A stretch of DNA of 64,000 nt from Dendrophyllia cribrosa (GCA_024195265.1 JAJLRJ010000009.1:29640710-29704709), one strand, 5' to 3'; numbered from the stretch's first letter, positions 13,301 to 21,392 are shown. The notes: generated by a model from the sequence alone, not told the origin. Made by a program: numbers and translations.

Positions 13301-16300
13301 CGAGGAGTGTTTACTGAGAAAAACGCTGAGAATGTCGTTGTACTGTATGCCCATATCATTTTACTGCCCTATATTAAGGAAACTATGTGAAAGCTAGTTT
13401 TTCGGTTCTTTTAGCTGAATATTTTAGCGACATAAAATTTTAGGGAAAGCAATGTTATCACCCGAATTACTGGCTGCTTTTTCCTTTCCGAAAATCCTAT
13501 CTGACCTTATTTCATAACCAAGACGATATTTATTATCCCTCCAAAAACAAATGGCGTTAAATTTTCCGATGTCACGTAGAGTCTAATTCATTACAAATTA
13601 TTAATGCGACTGAAGCATTCCGAATAGCTTTTCCACCGAAATGATTCGTTGTTTGTTCCGGAACTCCTGGAACTCTGGCCTACGTTTTGAGAAACTCATA
13701 GTTGGCAAAAACTGTTTTTATATTTAGCAATCGTCGCGGTTTTTCGTTTGTTTTTGTGTGTCCGTTCTTCGTTAAACCCCGCGTACTATTCACTTAATTA
13801 ATTTTTTTTGGAAGAAACCAAAAATCCTCTCCCTCAAAATCCCTCCCTCCGGCAAGTGGCGTTAAATTTTTCGATGTTACGAAGAGTCTAATTCATTACA
13901 AATTTTTAATGCGACTGAATTCCGAAAAGCTTTTCCACCGAAACGATTCGTTGGTTGTTCCGTAACTCTGGCCTACGTTTTGAGAAACTCATAGTTGGCA
14001 AAAAGTGTTTTGTACTATTCACTTAATAATTTTTTTTTGTTTGGAAGAAACCAAAAATCCTCTCCCTCGGCTGTGTTTTGAATCATGCATTACACTACTA
14101 AAATCAATATCAGTAGAAGTAACAAGACAAGAGAACTCTGAAATTGCTTTTACGGCAAGTTACGGAATGAAGGGTTGTTGATTTCGCGATCCATACCGGG
14201 TTACTAGTACAACAAATTGTAATCACTTGCATTGCTGAAATATATTTAAAGTCTTTAATATTCAAATGAAAAACCTTTGTCAGATTAATTACATGCATGC
14301 ATACAATATTGTTGAGTACAACGTGGTAACAGACTTTATTTTGGGAGATAACAATGCAACGGTGTTCGCGAGAAAAATAATTTATCCTCACAAATTTTCT
14401 AGATCGCGAAGAGAAGTAACTACTTCGCCGCTATTGTTAGCCTTCATTCTGTCAAACAATAGTTCGTAGAAATCCAGAGGTTTGAAGATGTCGATCTCTA
14501 GCGCCAGGATCTGTTCTTCGGACAGATATTTGGCCTGTTCCGTGAGGGAGTTACTGCGGTGGATGAAGTAACCTTTCGAACTCTCGTACGTCACCAGTTT
14601 AGATTTGCTTCGATTCTTTTCTTTTAGTGCACCATCGTTGTTATCTTCTGTGCTCGATACTTGAATAACAGGCTCATTGGACGGTCGCTTGTCAAGCGAG
14701 ATCACTGAATGCGAAAGCGGCTTGTCCTTCAGTTGCGGTGGTTTTTCCACACACTCAACGTTCGCTGGGGATTTAGGTTTGAAGGGAACTTGTTGCATAT
14801 CGTCTCCTTTCATTGGGTTGCTGTTAATTGTTCCCATTCTATTTCCTTTCGCCGTTCACCTTCGTTTGTCGTTCTCTTCGAGTTTCGTTTGCTGTCCTTT
14901 TGATTGTGTGTCGGTATGTTCCTTTCACGAAATCACTGTTGCTTTTATTTATTTATTTATTTATGGCGCGTCATGTCACAATCTAATGAAACCAATTGCG
15001 AAAAATGCCGACAATCTAATGAACCAATCACAACAGACGCCGACAATCCAATGAAAAAATCACAACAAACGCCGGCAATCCAATGAACCAATCACAACAA
15101 ACGCCGACAATCCAATGAACCAACCACCACTAACGCTGACAATCTAATGAACCAATCACAACAAACGCCGACAATCCAATGAACCAATCAGAACAAACGC
15201 CGACAATCCAATCAACCAATCACAACAAACGCCGACAATCTAATTAACCAATCACAACAAACGCCGACAATCTAATGAACCAATCACAACAAACGCCGAC
15301 AATCTAATGAACCAATCACAACAGACGCCGACAATCCAATGAACCAATCAGATTTTAATTGGGTTTTGCCAACAAAAAAATACTAATAATAACTAGCAGT
15401 AATCAGGGATTATTAAGTGCGTTCGAATGTTTGTTATAGGTATTGAGGTTTGCCACATTTGACCTGAGGAGGCAGCCTGCCAAACTTTTTCGTTTTCTCC
15501 TTTTGCCTCTTTCTGCTGTAGAATTGAATTCTTGACCGATTAGCCCGGCAATTTCGATTGTCTTGTCTTTGTAGCTGGAGGAAAGGACTTTCTGTACCTT
15601 TCAGAAGCAGTAAACATGTTTCCGATCAAGCTTCGTTGTAAAAACACTGCAGTTGCTTGGAAAAATGATAGAGATTAACCCATTCACTCCTGAGAATTTT
15701 TACGTTTTTGAGCGATTTTCTGCATTCACACGCCCCATAGGATTTCGTGACTCCATATTTAAAGTTACCATTGAAAGTGCTGCTGTTCTAAAACACTGAA
15801 GGCTCGAGTTTACTGGAAACGTCATTGTGACGATCTCATTTTGCTTGGTTGGTTTGCAATAAAGGGTCCAATATGAATGATCTACGATTTTTGGTAAGTT
15901 CACAGCTATTTTTCATCTTTAGTAGCTGCCTGATGAGCATCATTAAGCTTGGAGGTAGTTCAGAGTCCACTTCTCAATGAAGCGAGTTAGGTGTTGTACT
16001 TCGTTTACGAATTTGGCTCGTTGCTCGTTGAACTGGAAAAATGGCCGCCTGGAAACGAAGTGGCTTTGGGACTCGACTCTGGATGAATTTCTCGACCTAC
16101 CGCGGCATATTTTGGAAGTTGCGACCACAGGAGAATACAACAAGCACGAAATTTCGGCGGTGGGTCGGAGTGGCTGTGGACTTAGTATAAATATGAAATG
16201 TGTGCGGAAAGAATCGAACGCTGTCAAAATGTTTGGCTTTTTCCCAGCATGCAGTGCGGTGGTGATATTGAAAATCGAGGCAAGGTCAGTATGCATTAGA

Positions 16301-19300
16301 ACGAGACGCTAGAGCTCGGCCCGAGCAACGAATAAGAGCAAAAAAATTCACTGCTAAGCTAGGACTAGGACTGAATTTTGCTGTGAATGTTGACTTTTGG
16401 GTTTGCCATGATGATTTGAATAAAAAAAACTAAAGGCAAAAACGTGATTTTTGTTGTTTTTCTATGACGTTAAAAACGGTCATTTTTGTTATTGTCCAAA
16501 TTCAAACGCTGATATTCTGCAAAAATCGCTGACTTTTTTGTGTTTATTGAGGGACTTTCTAGTCAATGCTCAGAACTGCTAGTTAGGGCAATGTTCGCGC
16601 GATTGAGAAAGTTGCAATTTTTAAAGCAGTGGAGTATTGTACGGCCGGTTTTGGCCGGTGTAGGAGCGAATGGGTTAAACTTACCTATAAATAGAGCAGA
16701 GGTGAAAAAAAATGGCAAACCAATGTGCGCGCGCAACTTGCTGGATGAGTCTATGACGTACGCGTAAGGAGAAGAACGTGCGCGCGCACCTTGCCGGAAG
16801 AGGTTACTGAACGTCGAACGCAGTAATCAGGGATTATTAAGTGCGTTCGAATGTTTGTTATGGGTAAAAAGTGTTTGAGACTTGTTTGAGCGACATTTCG
16901 TTCTTTTATAACTTGTAATATTCATTCATGATGTCAAGCATACATCACTAAGTAATTCTTCCTGAATTTCACGAAGACGTATTCCAAGTTACTTGATTGA
17001 TAATTTACATTCGTGACGTAGCCCTTACATCACTAATTCCACAACAACCGGAAGAGGCTATGACGTATTTCCGGTACTTGATCCACCCACAAAATCGAGT
17101 TTCTCTCCCCTAAATGTTCGTGCCCAGGCCTCTCGCTTGTTGAGTTTAGGTTGCGTTCTCCCAACGTCGAACGCAATAAGGACTAGAAATATTCGTATAG
17201 GGTATTTGATTTGATGAACTGGGAAAAGCCTAACCTAAGCCATAGTTAATGCCTAAGTCAACAAGACAGTCGCTTCAACCTAATGGGTCAGTATCTTGGT
17301 TGTCTCGTGTAACATACACAACTTCGGCTTCCAAAAGCTGGTCCCGGCCTTACGTTTTTAGCGAACAAATGTTTATCAAAAAGATTTAGTCAGACAAAGA
17401 AACACTTTCAAACAACAAAATTGGGAATGTTCGATGCTATGTTACGCAACAGACCAACGATAAATTTGCCTTAGCACTCGAAACTGCTATCCAATTCAAT
17501 CGTTCTCGAAATGAAGCCATCTATACCGTGTTTGTAGCGTTTACTGTGCAATTATGCCTTACTTATTAACTCAAATTGTTATTTTAGAATCTTTAATGAC
17601 TTAAGCCAAGCAATGAAAAGATTTGTGCAAGAATGCGCATTATGTTGTCTTTGCGTGTAAAGCGGTTTTAATTGAGTGTCGAAAACAATTTTGCAATTGC
17701 TTTGGTTTTGCATTGCTACGCTTTGTGATTGGCTAAAAAATCTCGCGCTACTTTCTCAACCAATCAGAAGTAAAACCAAAACCAATCGTGACTTGGCTGC
17801 ACGCGTTTTCCCGCGCTTGGCGGCAGCTCATGTATTTCCTCCAAGTTCTGATTGTTTCATGGCCAGAGTGATTACTTTGGTTTTGGCTTTACGAAACTCA
17901 ATTAAAAACCACTCTGAAGTCTCTACTGTTACTGAAAATTGTTTCTCACTTCCAAGGATGGCCAAAATAAAAAAAAAAACTAAAACCAAACACTTACACA
18001 GGAAAGTTCTGCTGAAGACATTTTATATGAATGGTCACATTGAAGAATTTAATCCACAGTCGGAACCGCATGCCACGATTCCATATTTTGCTTTGTGAGT
18101 GTAAAGGTTAAATGAAATGTTTGTGATATCTTTAGAGTGAATCTTTTCTTGTTTCCTTCTGACAGGTCACGTGGGAACAGTGTACGGGCTTGCTGTTTTA
18201 AGTGCTCCTGGTCAGACGCGTTTGTTCAGTGCCTCATATGACAGATCACTCCGGGTAATTATTGCAGTATATACAGAATTACTATGGGGCGCGCGAATGA
18301 AAATACTTGCATCGCAGTTTTCCGTCCCCACTGTCTGAACGCCTGGAATAGGCTACGCTCCTTCGTGCCGACCCACTGTCTGAACGCCTGGAAGAGGCTT
18401 TGCTCACTCGCGCCGTCTCCACTATCAAAACGCCCGGAAAAAGCTACGCTCCTCAGCGCCGTCGCCTTGAACGCCTGGAAGAGACCACGATCCTTTGCGA
18501 CTTCGCCGCTATCTGAACACCTGGAAGAGGCTACGCTCCTTCGCCCCGCGTCCTCGCTATCTGAACGCCTGGAATAGGCTATTTATAGTGTAGTTGGTTG
18601 ACAGTCGTTTTCTTAAAGGAGCAGTTGGGTGTGTGGAACGCGCTTCCCGCTCGTTTTCGCGCGTCGTTGCGACAAGACAGACCTTTAGATCGGACTACGA
18701 GTACGAGATTGAGTACGAGTACGACTTTTCAAACCTAGTTCGCATGCTCTAGATAATCATTTATCAGGACAATTTTATACCTCGAGTCTCCATATCTTCT
18801 GGTCAGCAACAGGAAGGAGCGACAGCTCTGGGGACGCGACTGGCTTGAAATTCGCAGTCGTACGCGTACTCAATCTAGTACTCGTATTCAAATCTAAAGT
18901 TCACTCATGTTTGCCGAAATACTCCAAGAATCGTGAAGTATTTTGATACGTGACACACACGATGAAATGGCGTTTTCGGAGGTTATTTCCAGCGATAGAG
19001 CGCTTTTCCATTGAGTGTCGAAAGTAATTTCGCAATTGCTTTGGTTTTGCATTGCTACGCTTCGCGATTGGCTAAAAAATCTTGCGCCACTTTATTAACC
19101 AATCAGAAGTAAAACCAAAACCAATCGTGACTTGTTCGCACGCGTTTTCCCGCGCTTGGCGCCGGCTACATGTATTTTCTTCGAGTTCTGATTGGTTCAT
19201 CAGATTGTCTGCGAGTTTTGTGATTGGTCAGAGTAATTACTTTGGTTTTGGTTTTACGACACTCAATTGAAAACCGCTCTATATGGCCGTGTTTGTTTTC

Positions 19301-21093
19301 TGGCAATCTGAATCCGTTGTTCATACGAAAGGAAGACATTTCATCATATTTTACACGGCAAAATACGCCAGGATTTTTGGAGTATTTTGACAACCTTGAC
19401 CAGGGTCTTCTCCGCCCGACCCGCCATTTTGAATTTGAACACAACAGAGAAGACCCTGGGGACGAGGTTGGGCTTTACCTTGATTTCTGTTAAAGTGTAT
19501 ATGACAGATATTTTTTTATTTTTCTTGATGGAATCTACATGGCGTTCTGATAAGAAAATCGAAAAGAGTTTTTTCGATATCGATTTTCTTGTCCGTGTTT
19601 TAGCCGTCTAAAAACATGAAATTTCACTTCTGGTTTTGTACCCCACCGGAAGTGAAATTTCATGTTTTTAGACGGCTAAAATACGGACAAGAAAATCGAA
19701 AAGAGTTTTTCGATATCGATTTTCTTGTCCGTGTTTTAGCCGTCTAAAAACATGAAATTTCTCTTCCGGTGGGGTACAAAACCGCGCAAGAAGAAAGACT
19801 GGAAATAGCCCGCTGTGACGTCAATACAAGAATGCCGGTGTCGAGGTTTCTCGGTTCCTCGTATTTTTTGGTGCGCCCTGAGGAAGAAACATGGTTCTAT
19901 TGAGGTGTGTTGTCTATGGTTGTAGCAACACGCACCAAAAAACGGAGGAACTGAGAAACCGCGACACTGGCATTCTTGTATTGACGTCACAGCGGGCTAT
20001 TTCCAGTCCTTCTTCTTGCGCGGTTTTGTAACCCACCGGATGTGAAATTTCACGGTTTTTGACGGCTAAATCACGGACAAGAAAAATCGGTATCGAAAAA
20101 CTTTTTTCGACTTTCTTATCAGAACGCCATGTAGATTCCATCAAGCAAATAAAGAAAATATTTGTCATACACACTTTAACAGTTAATATTCTATGGATAG
20201 AAACCACTACCACAGTGGTTCCTCTGCATCTCAACGTTAGTTCTTTCGTAGGTTTGGAATTTGGAGAGCTTCACTTGTGTCCAGACCCTTCTCCGTCACC
20301 AAGGGAGCGTGGCCGCCCTAGCAGTCACAAAGGGGAGGATTTTCTCTGGAGCAGTGGATAGCACAGTCAAGGTGAGGAAAAGCTACCTTTACAACCATCC
20401 ACCGGTGTCTTGTTAGTGGGTACTTCTTCTAAGCGGGCAAACCCTATGAACACGCTTTACACGCGCGATGCAAGCACGTGACGTAAGCACGTAAATGCAC
20501 ATGCAAGGAAGCGCATTTATAGTATTGATCCATCAAAGTGTAATTACTGGAGATTAGTAGAAACTGTTGTCAGCCACCATAAGCCACCTATCATAGTTAC
20601 ACCGACTGTTCAGGAAAGCCGGAAGCGGAACTTCTGCTACCCAGGGAACTTAATGGTGTATTTCTGTTCCAAGTGAAACCCCCCTTAAAAGTTTGAAGTT
20701 TTACGGTTAAAGTTAGTCATTTTGGCGCGTGACGGTTAATTTTCATCTACATTATACTGAGGCTTGACCCCAGTGGCGTTGAAGTCATGATACATTTCCT
20801 TAATTTTAAGTTGGCGGTTGAAATTTAGGCCATTTAGCGCTGAACACGAAAACACTATTTTCCGAGGCAAATCTCTCCTATCTGATCTGTGTGGAATAGA
20901 GACCGTGTGGTCATGGGAACGAGAATGCAAATAACCTTCACAGCATGGGCGCAAGCTAATATTAGATTGAAAATAATTATCATTGGGCACATGGCTCTGT
21001 TCTCTTAGATAAAGTTCTTTTGCTCCCAGACTAAATGTCTTACTCCTGAAAAACGATTTCCTATTGTTTTTGGTCATATAGGTGTGGCAGTGA
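1..21093 (+). CDS. TRAF7: TRAF7 E3 ubiquitin ligase, C-terminal half (13 exons)
   Basis: Joined coding exons: 1-72, 893-935, 3514-3566, 4444-4512, 4785-4867, 5686-5725, 6906-7022, 9138-9254, 10295-10414, 11278-11320, 18166-18254, 20252-20371, 21082-21093. This is 978 nt, or 325 residues plus TGA. Every junction is GT/AG and every phase matches. The product starts in the coiled coil, passes the linker ([11 protein letters not shown]) and then forms a WD40 propeller whose exons mostly begin at the V/L-W of a blade. Hallmarks include [42 protein letters not shown] and [12 protein letters not shown]. In animals TRAF7 is a cytoplasmic ubiquitin ligase acting with MEKK3 in MAPK/NF-kB signalling, and the WD40 part binds partners. 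The N-terminal RING and zinc fingers must lie upstream of the window. The protein ends VWQ rather than the vertebrate VWTC. Family identity is very secure; exon edges come from consensus splice sites. Confidence 0.95.
73..892 (+). other. TRAF7 intron with a cagtcgaacctcc-type repeat fragment
   Basis: Between coding exons 1-72 and 893-935. At about 445-620 there is a dispersed repeat end (cagtcgaacctccactaacg and repeated gtggacac/gcggac phrases) related to elements near 61.1-61.8 kb. No other coding signal seen. Confidence 0.6.
893..935 (+). CDS. TRAF7: TRAF7 exon: coiled coil to WD40 linker
   Basis: A 43-nt exon too short for simple ORF calling. Acceptor ttgttaaacAG, donor A|GTAAGT. It encodes [14 protein letters not shown] plus one base, which completes a Thr codon (A+CG) with the next exon. 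It aligns with the TRAF7 linker (family pattern LS-(I/V)-x-ARL). Phase 0 in, phase 1 out, as the neighbours require. Confidence 0.85.
962..1201. repeat. MITE-1 copy
   Basis: Inverted ends of the MITE-1 family (gcgcttttcaattg ... caattgaaaactg) around the family's core (cgcgggaaaacgcgtgcg, aaccaatcac). Defined best by the copy at 18998-19279. Confidence 0.75.
1297..1477 (-). repeat. Heptamer array (CGGAAGT/CCGAAGT)n, about 26 units
   Basis: Uninterrupted 7-bp tandem units on the minus strand with variants CGGAAGT and CCGAAGT. ORFs across it (RKSEVGS repeats) are artefacts of the 7-bp period. Confidence 0.95.
2563..2752 (+). repeat. Heptamer array (CGGAAGT)n, about 27 units
   Basis: Nearly pure CGGAAGT units on the plus strand, inverted relative to the array at 1297-1477 and more homogeneous. 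Confidence 0.95.
2830..3235. repeat. MITE-1 copy expanded internally into a 28-bp minisatellite
   Basis: Left flank (aaaaccatagccaatcatga) and right flank (cacaattgctttgattggcc) are MITE-1 sequence. Between them (2889-3169) the MITE-1 centre cccgcgcttggcaccggttg/catgtttt is repeated about 10 times with a 28-bp period. Confidence 0.85.
3514..3566 (+). CDS. TRAF7: TRAF7 exon: [11 protein letters not shown], start of first WD40 blade
   Basis: 53 nt after acceptor tttctgtAG, ending CAG|GTAATG. It encodes (T)[17 protein letters not shown], almost identical to the strongly conserved TRAF7 entry into the propeller. Two bases complete the split codon from exon 893-935. Confidence 0.95.
3591..4053. 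mobile_element. Foldback MITE, about 145-bp inverted arms
   Basis: Left arm 3591-3735 (tactattcgatcccggacgt...) is the inverted copy of right arm about 3905-4053 (...gacgtccgggatcaatagta). A ~170-bp unique centre separates them. Flanked by TA. It lies in the TRAF7 intron 25 bp after exon 3514-3566. Confidence 0.75.
4130..4345. repeat. Dispersed repeat, C-rich segment
   Basis: Shares gagccaactcg, tcctaggcgttttg, cgtccaactccccacc and the cttcgcgtattcacgag end with 23245-23510 and 39880-40145. Not coding. Confidence 0.6.
4444..4512 (+). CDS. TRAF7: TRAF7 exon: WD40 blade 1
   Basis: 69 nt (23 codons), acceptor cttctctttAG, donor AAG|GTTTGT. It encodes [20 protein letters not shown] plus TIK, the strand pattern that closes blade 1. 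Phase 0 on both sides. Confidence 0.95.
4785..4867 (+). CDS. TRAF7: TRAF7 exon: WD40 blades 1-2
   Basis: 83 nt, acceptor tttttaaAG, donor GA|GTATGT. It encodes [19 protein letters not shown] followed by IVLALCTQ and two bases that pair with C of the next exon to give Asp. The KTLEGH-GIVLALC motif is typical TRAF7 blade 2. Confidence 0.93.
5036..5540. repeat. 28-bp minisatellite with 84-bp higher-order unit
   Basis: About 18 monomers of the same MITE-1-derived 28-bp unit. Here three monomer types alternate (cgcttgacaccggttacata; cacttggcacaggtcccatg; gcttggcacccggttaaatg), giving an ~84-bp higher-order repeat. Lies in the TRAF7 intron between exons 4785 and 5686. Confidence 0.85.
5686..5725 (+). 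CDS. TRAF7: TRAF7 microexon: [10 protein letters not shown] of blade 2
   Basis: 40 nt, acceptor gtcttacAG, donor AAT|GTAAGC. It encodes (D)[13 protein letters not shown], the end of blade 2. Phase 2 in, phase 0 out. Confidence 0.93.
5726..6905 (+). other. TRAF7 intron, no gene seen
   Basis: Contains diffuse similarity to the gttacacgtaaca/caacttg MITE family (for example atgcaacttgtcttg near 5920 and the mirrored acttgtgtcgcaacgat near 6421). No defensible ORF. Confidence 0.5.
6906..7022 (+). CDS. TRAF7: TRAF7 exon: WD40 blade 3
   Basis: 117 nt (39 codons), acceptor gggacctcAG, donor AAG|GTATGC. It encodes [20 protein letters not shown] then [19 protein letters not shown]. This is the last exon outside the 16.5-kb duplication, so any transcript from the TRAF7 promoter could splice from here into exon 9138 or, in principle, into exon 25599. 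A large hairpin starts 7 nt after the donor. Confidence 0.95.
7029..7282. repeat. Foldback element, about 94-bp arms
   Basis: Arm 7029-7123 (agtcctttttacagttgtgt...) is mirrored at 7189-7282 (...acacaactgtaaaaaggact). It starts 7 nt after the exon 7022 donor and abuts the 17-bp array. Confidence 0.8.
7281..7637. repeat. 17-bp minisatellite, about 21 units
   Basis: Unit ctggggtcagtcgacag with variants (cg/ca, agct/atct/aact). Uninterrupted. ORFs across it in several frames are period artefacts. Confidence 0.95.
7631..7750. repeat. Hairpin, 47-bp arms
   Basis: Arms 7631-7677 and 7704-7750 begin and end with ggggtcaattc/gaattgacccc. The outer bases of the left arm are the last unit of the 17-bp array. 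Confidence 0.85.
7751..8236 (+). other. TRAF7 intron, nothing identified
   Basis: AT-rich intronic sequence. Two nearby copies of a ggcggccat/ggccgccatattggtgtc phrase only. Confidence 0.4.
8237..8606. mobile_element. TIR MITE, TGTTACACGTAACAATT ends
   Basis: Left end tgttacacgtaacaatt is mirrored by aattgttacgtgtaaca at 8590-8606. Inner parts also mirror (gcaacttg, aaattgttgcaag). The left breakpoint of the 16.5-kb duplication falls inside it at 8273, and its duplicate at 24736-25068 lacks the left terminus. Confidence 0.8.
8611..8834. mobile_element. TTAA-flanked MITE, AGGGGCAGTATCACGAGG ends
   Basis: 224 bp between TTAA (8607-8610) and TTAA (8835-8838). Terminal inverted repeats aggggcagtatcacgaggt / acctcgtgatactgcccct. 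The TTAA target duplication suggests piggyBac-type mobilisation. Duplicate at 25073-25295 with a mutated right end. Confidence 0.85.
9138..9254 (+). CDS. TRAF7: TRAF7 exon: WD40 blade 4 (copy 1)
   Basis: 117 nt, acceptor ctgtttacAG, donor AAG|GTACTT. It encodes [20 protein letters not shown] then [30 protein letters not shown] is a TRAF7 signature. First exon inside the duplication; identical by eye to 25599-25715. Confidence 0.96.
9330..9775. repeat. Tandem repeat of about 105-118 bp, 4-5 units
   Basis: The phrase tggtactgtttattatgctg recurs near 9340, 9455, 9560, 9678 and (diverged) 9751, with gtgaccattcaaatgaaag between. Repeated in copy 2 at about 25790-26240. Confidence 0.75.
10028..10275. 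repeat. MITE-1 copy next to TRAF7 blade-5 exon
   Basis: Contains the ccaatcacaac ... caatccaatgaaccaatcag arm, the gcgcggg core and the right TIR (atttgaaaagcgctc). Ends 20 bp before exon 10295. Confidence 0.75.
10295..10414 (+). CDS. TRAF7: TRAF7 exon: WD40 blade 5 (copy 1)
   Basis: 120 nt (40 codons), acceptor gttttatAG, donor CAA|GTAAGA. It encodes [20 protein letters not shown] then [25 protein letters not shown]-1 copy ends about 20 nt upstream, so the pyrimidine tract sits next to transposon DNA. Confidence 0.96.
10486..10602. repeat. Small TIR element (about 115 bp)
   Basis: agctgcggttgcacgtttca near 10489 is mirrored by tgaaacgtgtaactgcagct near 10578. Followed by an AG microsatellite (10611-10631) that is longer in copy 2 (about 27153-27173). 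Confidence 0.65.
11057..11247. repeat. Near-perfect hairpin, 94-bp arms
   Basis: Arms 11057-11150 and 11154-11247 around a 3-bp loop. They begin ggccatttccgagttgcc and contain atttgcat/atgcaaat. No mismatch seen. The hairpin ends 30 nt before TRAF7 exon 11278. Confidence 0.92.
11278..11320 (+). CDS. TRAF7: TRAF7 exon: start of blade 6 (copy 1)
   Basis: 43 nt, acceptor ttattctctAG, donor TG|GTAAGT. It encodes [14 protein letters not shown] plus one base that completes Gly with the next exon. The 94-bp-arm hairpin 11057-11247 ends 30 nt before it. The following intron is about 6.8 kb and hosts the antisense family A genes. Confidence 0.93.
11795..12890. repeat. Diverged local duplication unit carrying family A pseudogene
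   Basis: aaacgctcgtagtctatg, cgtcaaaggaa, acgtttttcgagctgg and catgcatgcatacaatattg all recur in order in 12890-14960. This shows an old ~1-kb duplication that created the two family A loci. Confidence 0.75.
12265..12723 (-). pseudogene. Family A paralog with two adjacent nonsense codons
   Basis: Collinear with 14388-14837 from the ATG (rc 12721-12723) to the end, but codons 15-16 are TAA TAA where the intact gene has CAA CAA. Downstream, about 120 codons remain open with the full conserved core ([20 protein letters not shown]). It is either a recent pseudogene or is translated from another start. Only GTG-type starts are visible before the core, so a pseudogene is more likely. Surrounding sequence (11.8-12.9 kb) is a diverged duplicate of 12.9-15.0 kb. 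Confidence 0.6.
12890..14960. repeat. Diverged local duplication unit carrying intact family A gene
   Basis: Partner of 11795-12890, expanded by its own internal duplication: ggcgttaaattttccgatgt near 13552 and ggcgttaaatttttcgatgt near 13860, each followed by cattacaaatt and cttttccaccgaaa. Confidence 0.75.
14388..14837 (-). CDS. Family A small protein, intact (149 aa), antisense in TRAF7 intron
   Basis: Single-exon ORF with an ATG start. I do not recognise the family. There is no signal peptide or membrane segment. The N-terminal ~90 residues are polar and probably disordered (Lys/Ser/Pro/Asn-rich). The C-terminal ~50 residues hold the conserved core: [20 protein letters not shown], then [20 protein letters not shown]. 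The same core occurs in four family B loci downstream with different wobble bases, which argues for protein-level constraint. It lies antisense inside the 6.8-kb TRAF7 intron. A paralog with nonsense codons sits 2 kb away. Function unknown; the core looks like an amphipathic, possibly partner-binding helix (inference). Confidence 0.65.
   Translation of the reverse strand: MGTINSNPMKGDDMQQVPFKPKSPANVECVEKPPQLKDKPLSHSVISLDKRPSNEPVIQVSSTEDNNDGALKEKNRSKSKLVTYESSKGYFIHRSNSLTEQAKYLSEEQILALEIDIFKPLDFYELLFDRMKANNSGEVVTSLRDLENL
14973..15350. repeat. 31-bp minisatellite, about 12 units
   Basis: Unit acgccgacaatccaatgaac/caatcacaaca with ta/ca variants. Derived from a MITE-1 arm (caatccaatgaaccaatcag). 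Continuous, no spacers. Confidence 0.93.
15679..16674. mobile_element. 996-bp TTAA-flanked TIR element
   Basis: TTAA (15675-15678) then cccattcactcctgag; the right end ggagcgaatggg is followed by TTAA (16675-16678). Open frames of 111-117 codons overlap on both strands inside and match nothing I know. Single element ends of the same type occur near 22865 and 37335. Confidence 0.75.
16679..17658 (+). other. TRAF7 intron, nothing coding
   Basis: Contains a second copy (near 16822) of the phrase gcagtaatcagggattatta also seen at 15400, and short direct repeats (acgtcgaacgca). No supported gene. Confidence 0.4.
17659..17915. repeat. MITE-1 copy
   Basis: agcggttttaattgagtgtc at the left, ctcaattaaaaaccactct at the right, core gttttcccgcgcttggcggc. 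Confidence 0.8.
18166..18254 (+). CDS. TRAF7: TRAF7 exon: WD40 blade 6 (copy 1)
   Basis: 89 nt, acceptor ccttctgacAG, donor CGG|GTAATT. It encodes (G)[19 protein letters not shown] then [18 protein letters not shown] is characteristic of TRAF7. Phase 1 in, phase 0 out. Confidence 0.95.
18325..18585. repeat. Minisatellite of about 50 bp, 6 units
   Basis: Unit ctgaacgcctggaagaggct/acgctccttcgcgccg with substitutions. Begins 70 bp after the exon 18254 donor. Duplicate at about 34808-35068. Confidence 0.8.
18683..18899. mobile_element. 217-bp TIR MITE, CTTTAGAT ends
   Basis: ctttagatcggactacgagt mirrored by actcgtattcaaatctaaag. GTACGAG-type phrases repeat inside. Duplicate at about 35165-35381. 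Confidence 0.75.
18998..19279. mobile_element. MITE-1 reference copy, 282 bp, TA target site
   Basis: Flanked by TA (18996-18997; 19280-19281). Ends gagcgcttttccattgagtg and cactcaattgaaaaccgctc. Order inside: gctttggttttgcattgct, gattggct, ccaatcagaagtaaaacc, gttttcccgcgcttggcgcc, ggctacatgtattttc, gttctgattggttcat. TA duplication and TIRs fit Tc1/mariner-type mobilisation (inference). Confidence 0.85.
19391..19470. repeat. 80-bp foldback (caacc...ccagggtcttc)
   Basis: Inverted ends ccagggtcttc / gaagaccctgg with caacc/ggttg termini, related to 24022-24105. No target duplication seen. Confidence 0.6.
19488..20182. mobile_element. Palindromic TIR element with THAP-like start
   Basis: Outer ends ctgttaaagtgtat / acactttaacag. 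Long nested inverted arms (tttttagacggctaaa, tcggtggggtacaaaacc and similar). Inner arms around 19770-20040 mirror each other. A short ORF at 19891-20031 reads [17 protein letters not shown], which resembles the C-x4-C start of a THAP zinc finger, so a P-element-like origin is possible. Duplicate at about 35970-36665. Confidence 0.65.
19891..20031 (+). other. Truncated THAP-like N-terminus in palindromic element
   Basis: 46 codons from ATG to TAA. Only the first ~13 residues (CVVYGCSN) look like a THAP domain; the rest is the element's inverted arm. Not a functional gene. Copy 2 at 36373-36513. Confidence 0.45.
20252..20371 (+). CDS. TRAF7: TRAF7 exon: WD40 blade 7 (copy 1)
   Basis: 120 nt, acceptor tctttcgtAG, donor AAG|GTGAGG. 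It encodes [20 protein letters not shown] then [20 protein letters not shown]. The acceptor is intact here but is CG in the duplicated copy. Confidence 0.95.
21082..21093 (+). CDS. TRAF7: TRAF7 terminal coding exon, VWQ-stop (copy 1)
   Basis: After acceptor ggtcatatAG the frame reads GTG TGG CAG TGA, giving VWQ-stop. It replaces the vertebrate VWTC end and closes the last strand of the propeller. The 3' UTR follows; its end is not defined. Confidence 0.85.
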   Translation: MWQ

Positions 21094-21380
21094 TGTGACA
21101 GTGATGTGTTTGACCTGACACCATGTTGTGCTTTCCTTGTGCTGCTTGGCTTTGGTTAATGGTATCCTACTGAAACGCTTTCAAAGTGCTGTACTACTAA
21201 GGATGAACGCGGACATTGAGTTCTATTCGTGGGAAACAAAAAGCAGTTTTTAGATGCTTCCACTGCCTACCCGACAACAAGAACAGTAGATCTTTTTAGG
21301 TCCGTACCCGTAGCCGAGAATTGGCTGATACCGCGGTTAATGAACAGCGTGACTCATCCAGTGGCGACATTGCCACCTGT
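21094..21380 (+). other. Presumed TRAF7 3' UTR
   Basis: Follows the TGA. The poly(A) site is not determined; AATAAA occurs first near 21890 and again near 23212. No coding features. Confidence 0.4.
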
Positions 21381-21392
21381 CAACGTTCGGAG

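Noticed and set aside
14973..15350. Possible CRISPR array (31-bp repeats)
   Set aside because: Repeats are contiguous with no unique spacers, in a eukaryotic intron; it is a minisatellite.
15943..16312. 117-aa minus and 111-aa plus ORFs
   Set aside because: They overlap on opposite strands inside a TTAA-flanked non-autonomous element; no domain signal.
20736..21077. 113-aa minus-strand ORF, also at 37409-37750
   Set aside because: Lies between the last TRAF7 exons; conserved only because the segment was duplicated; no recognisable domain.
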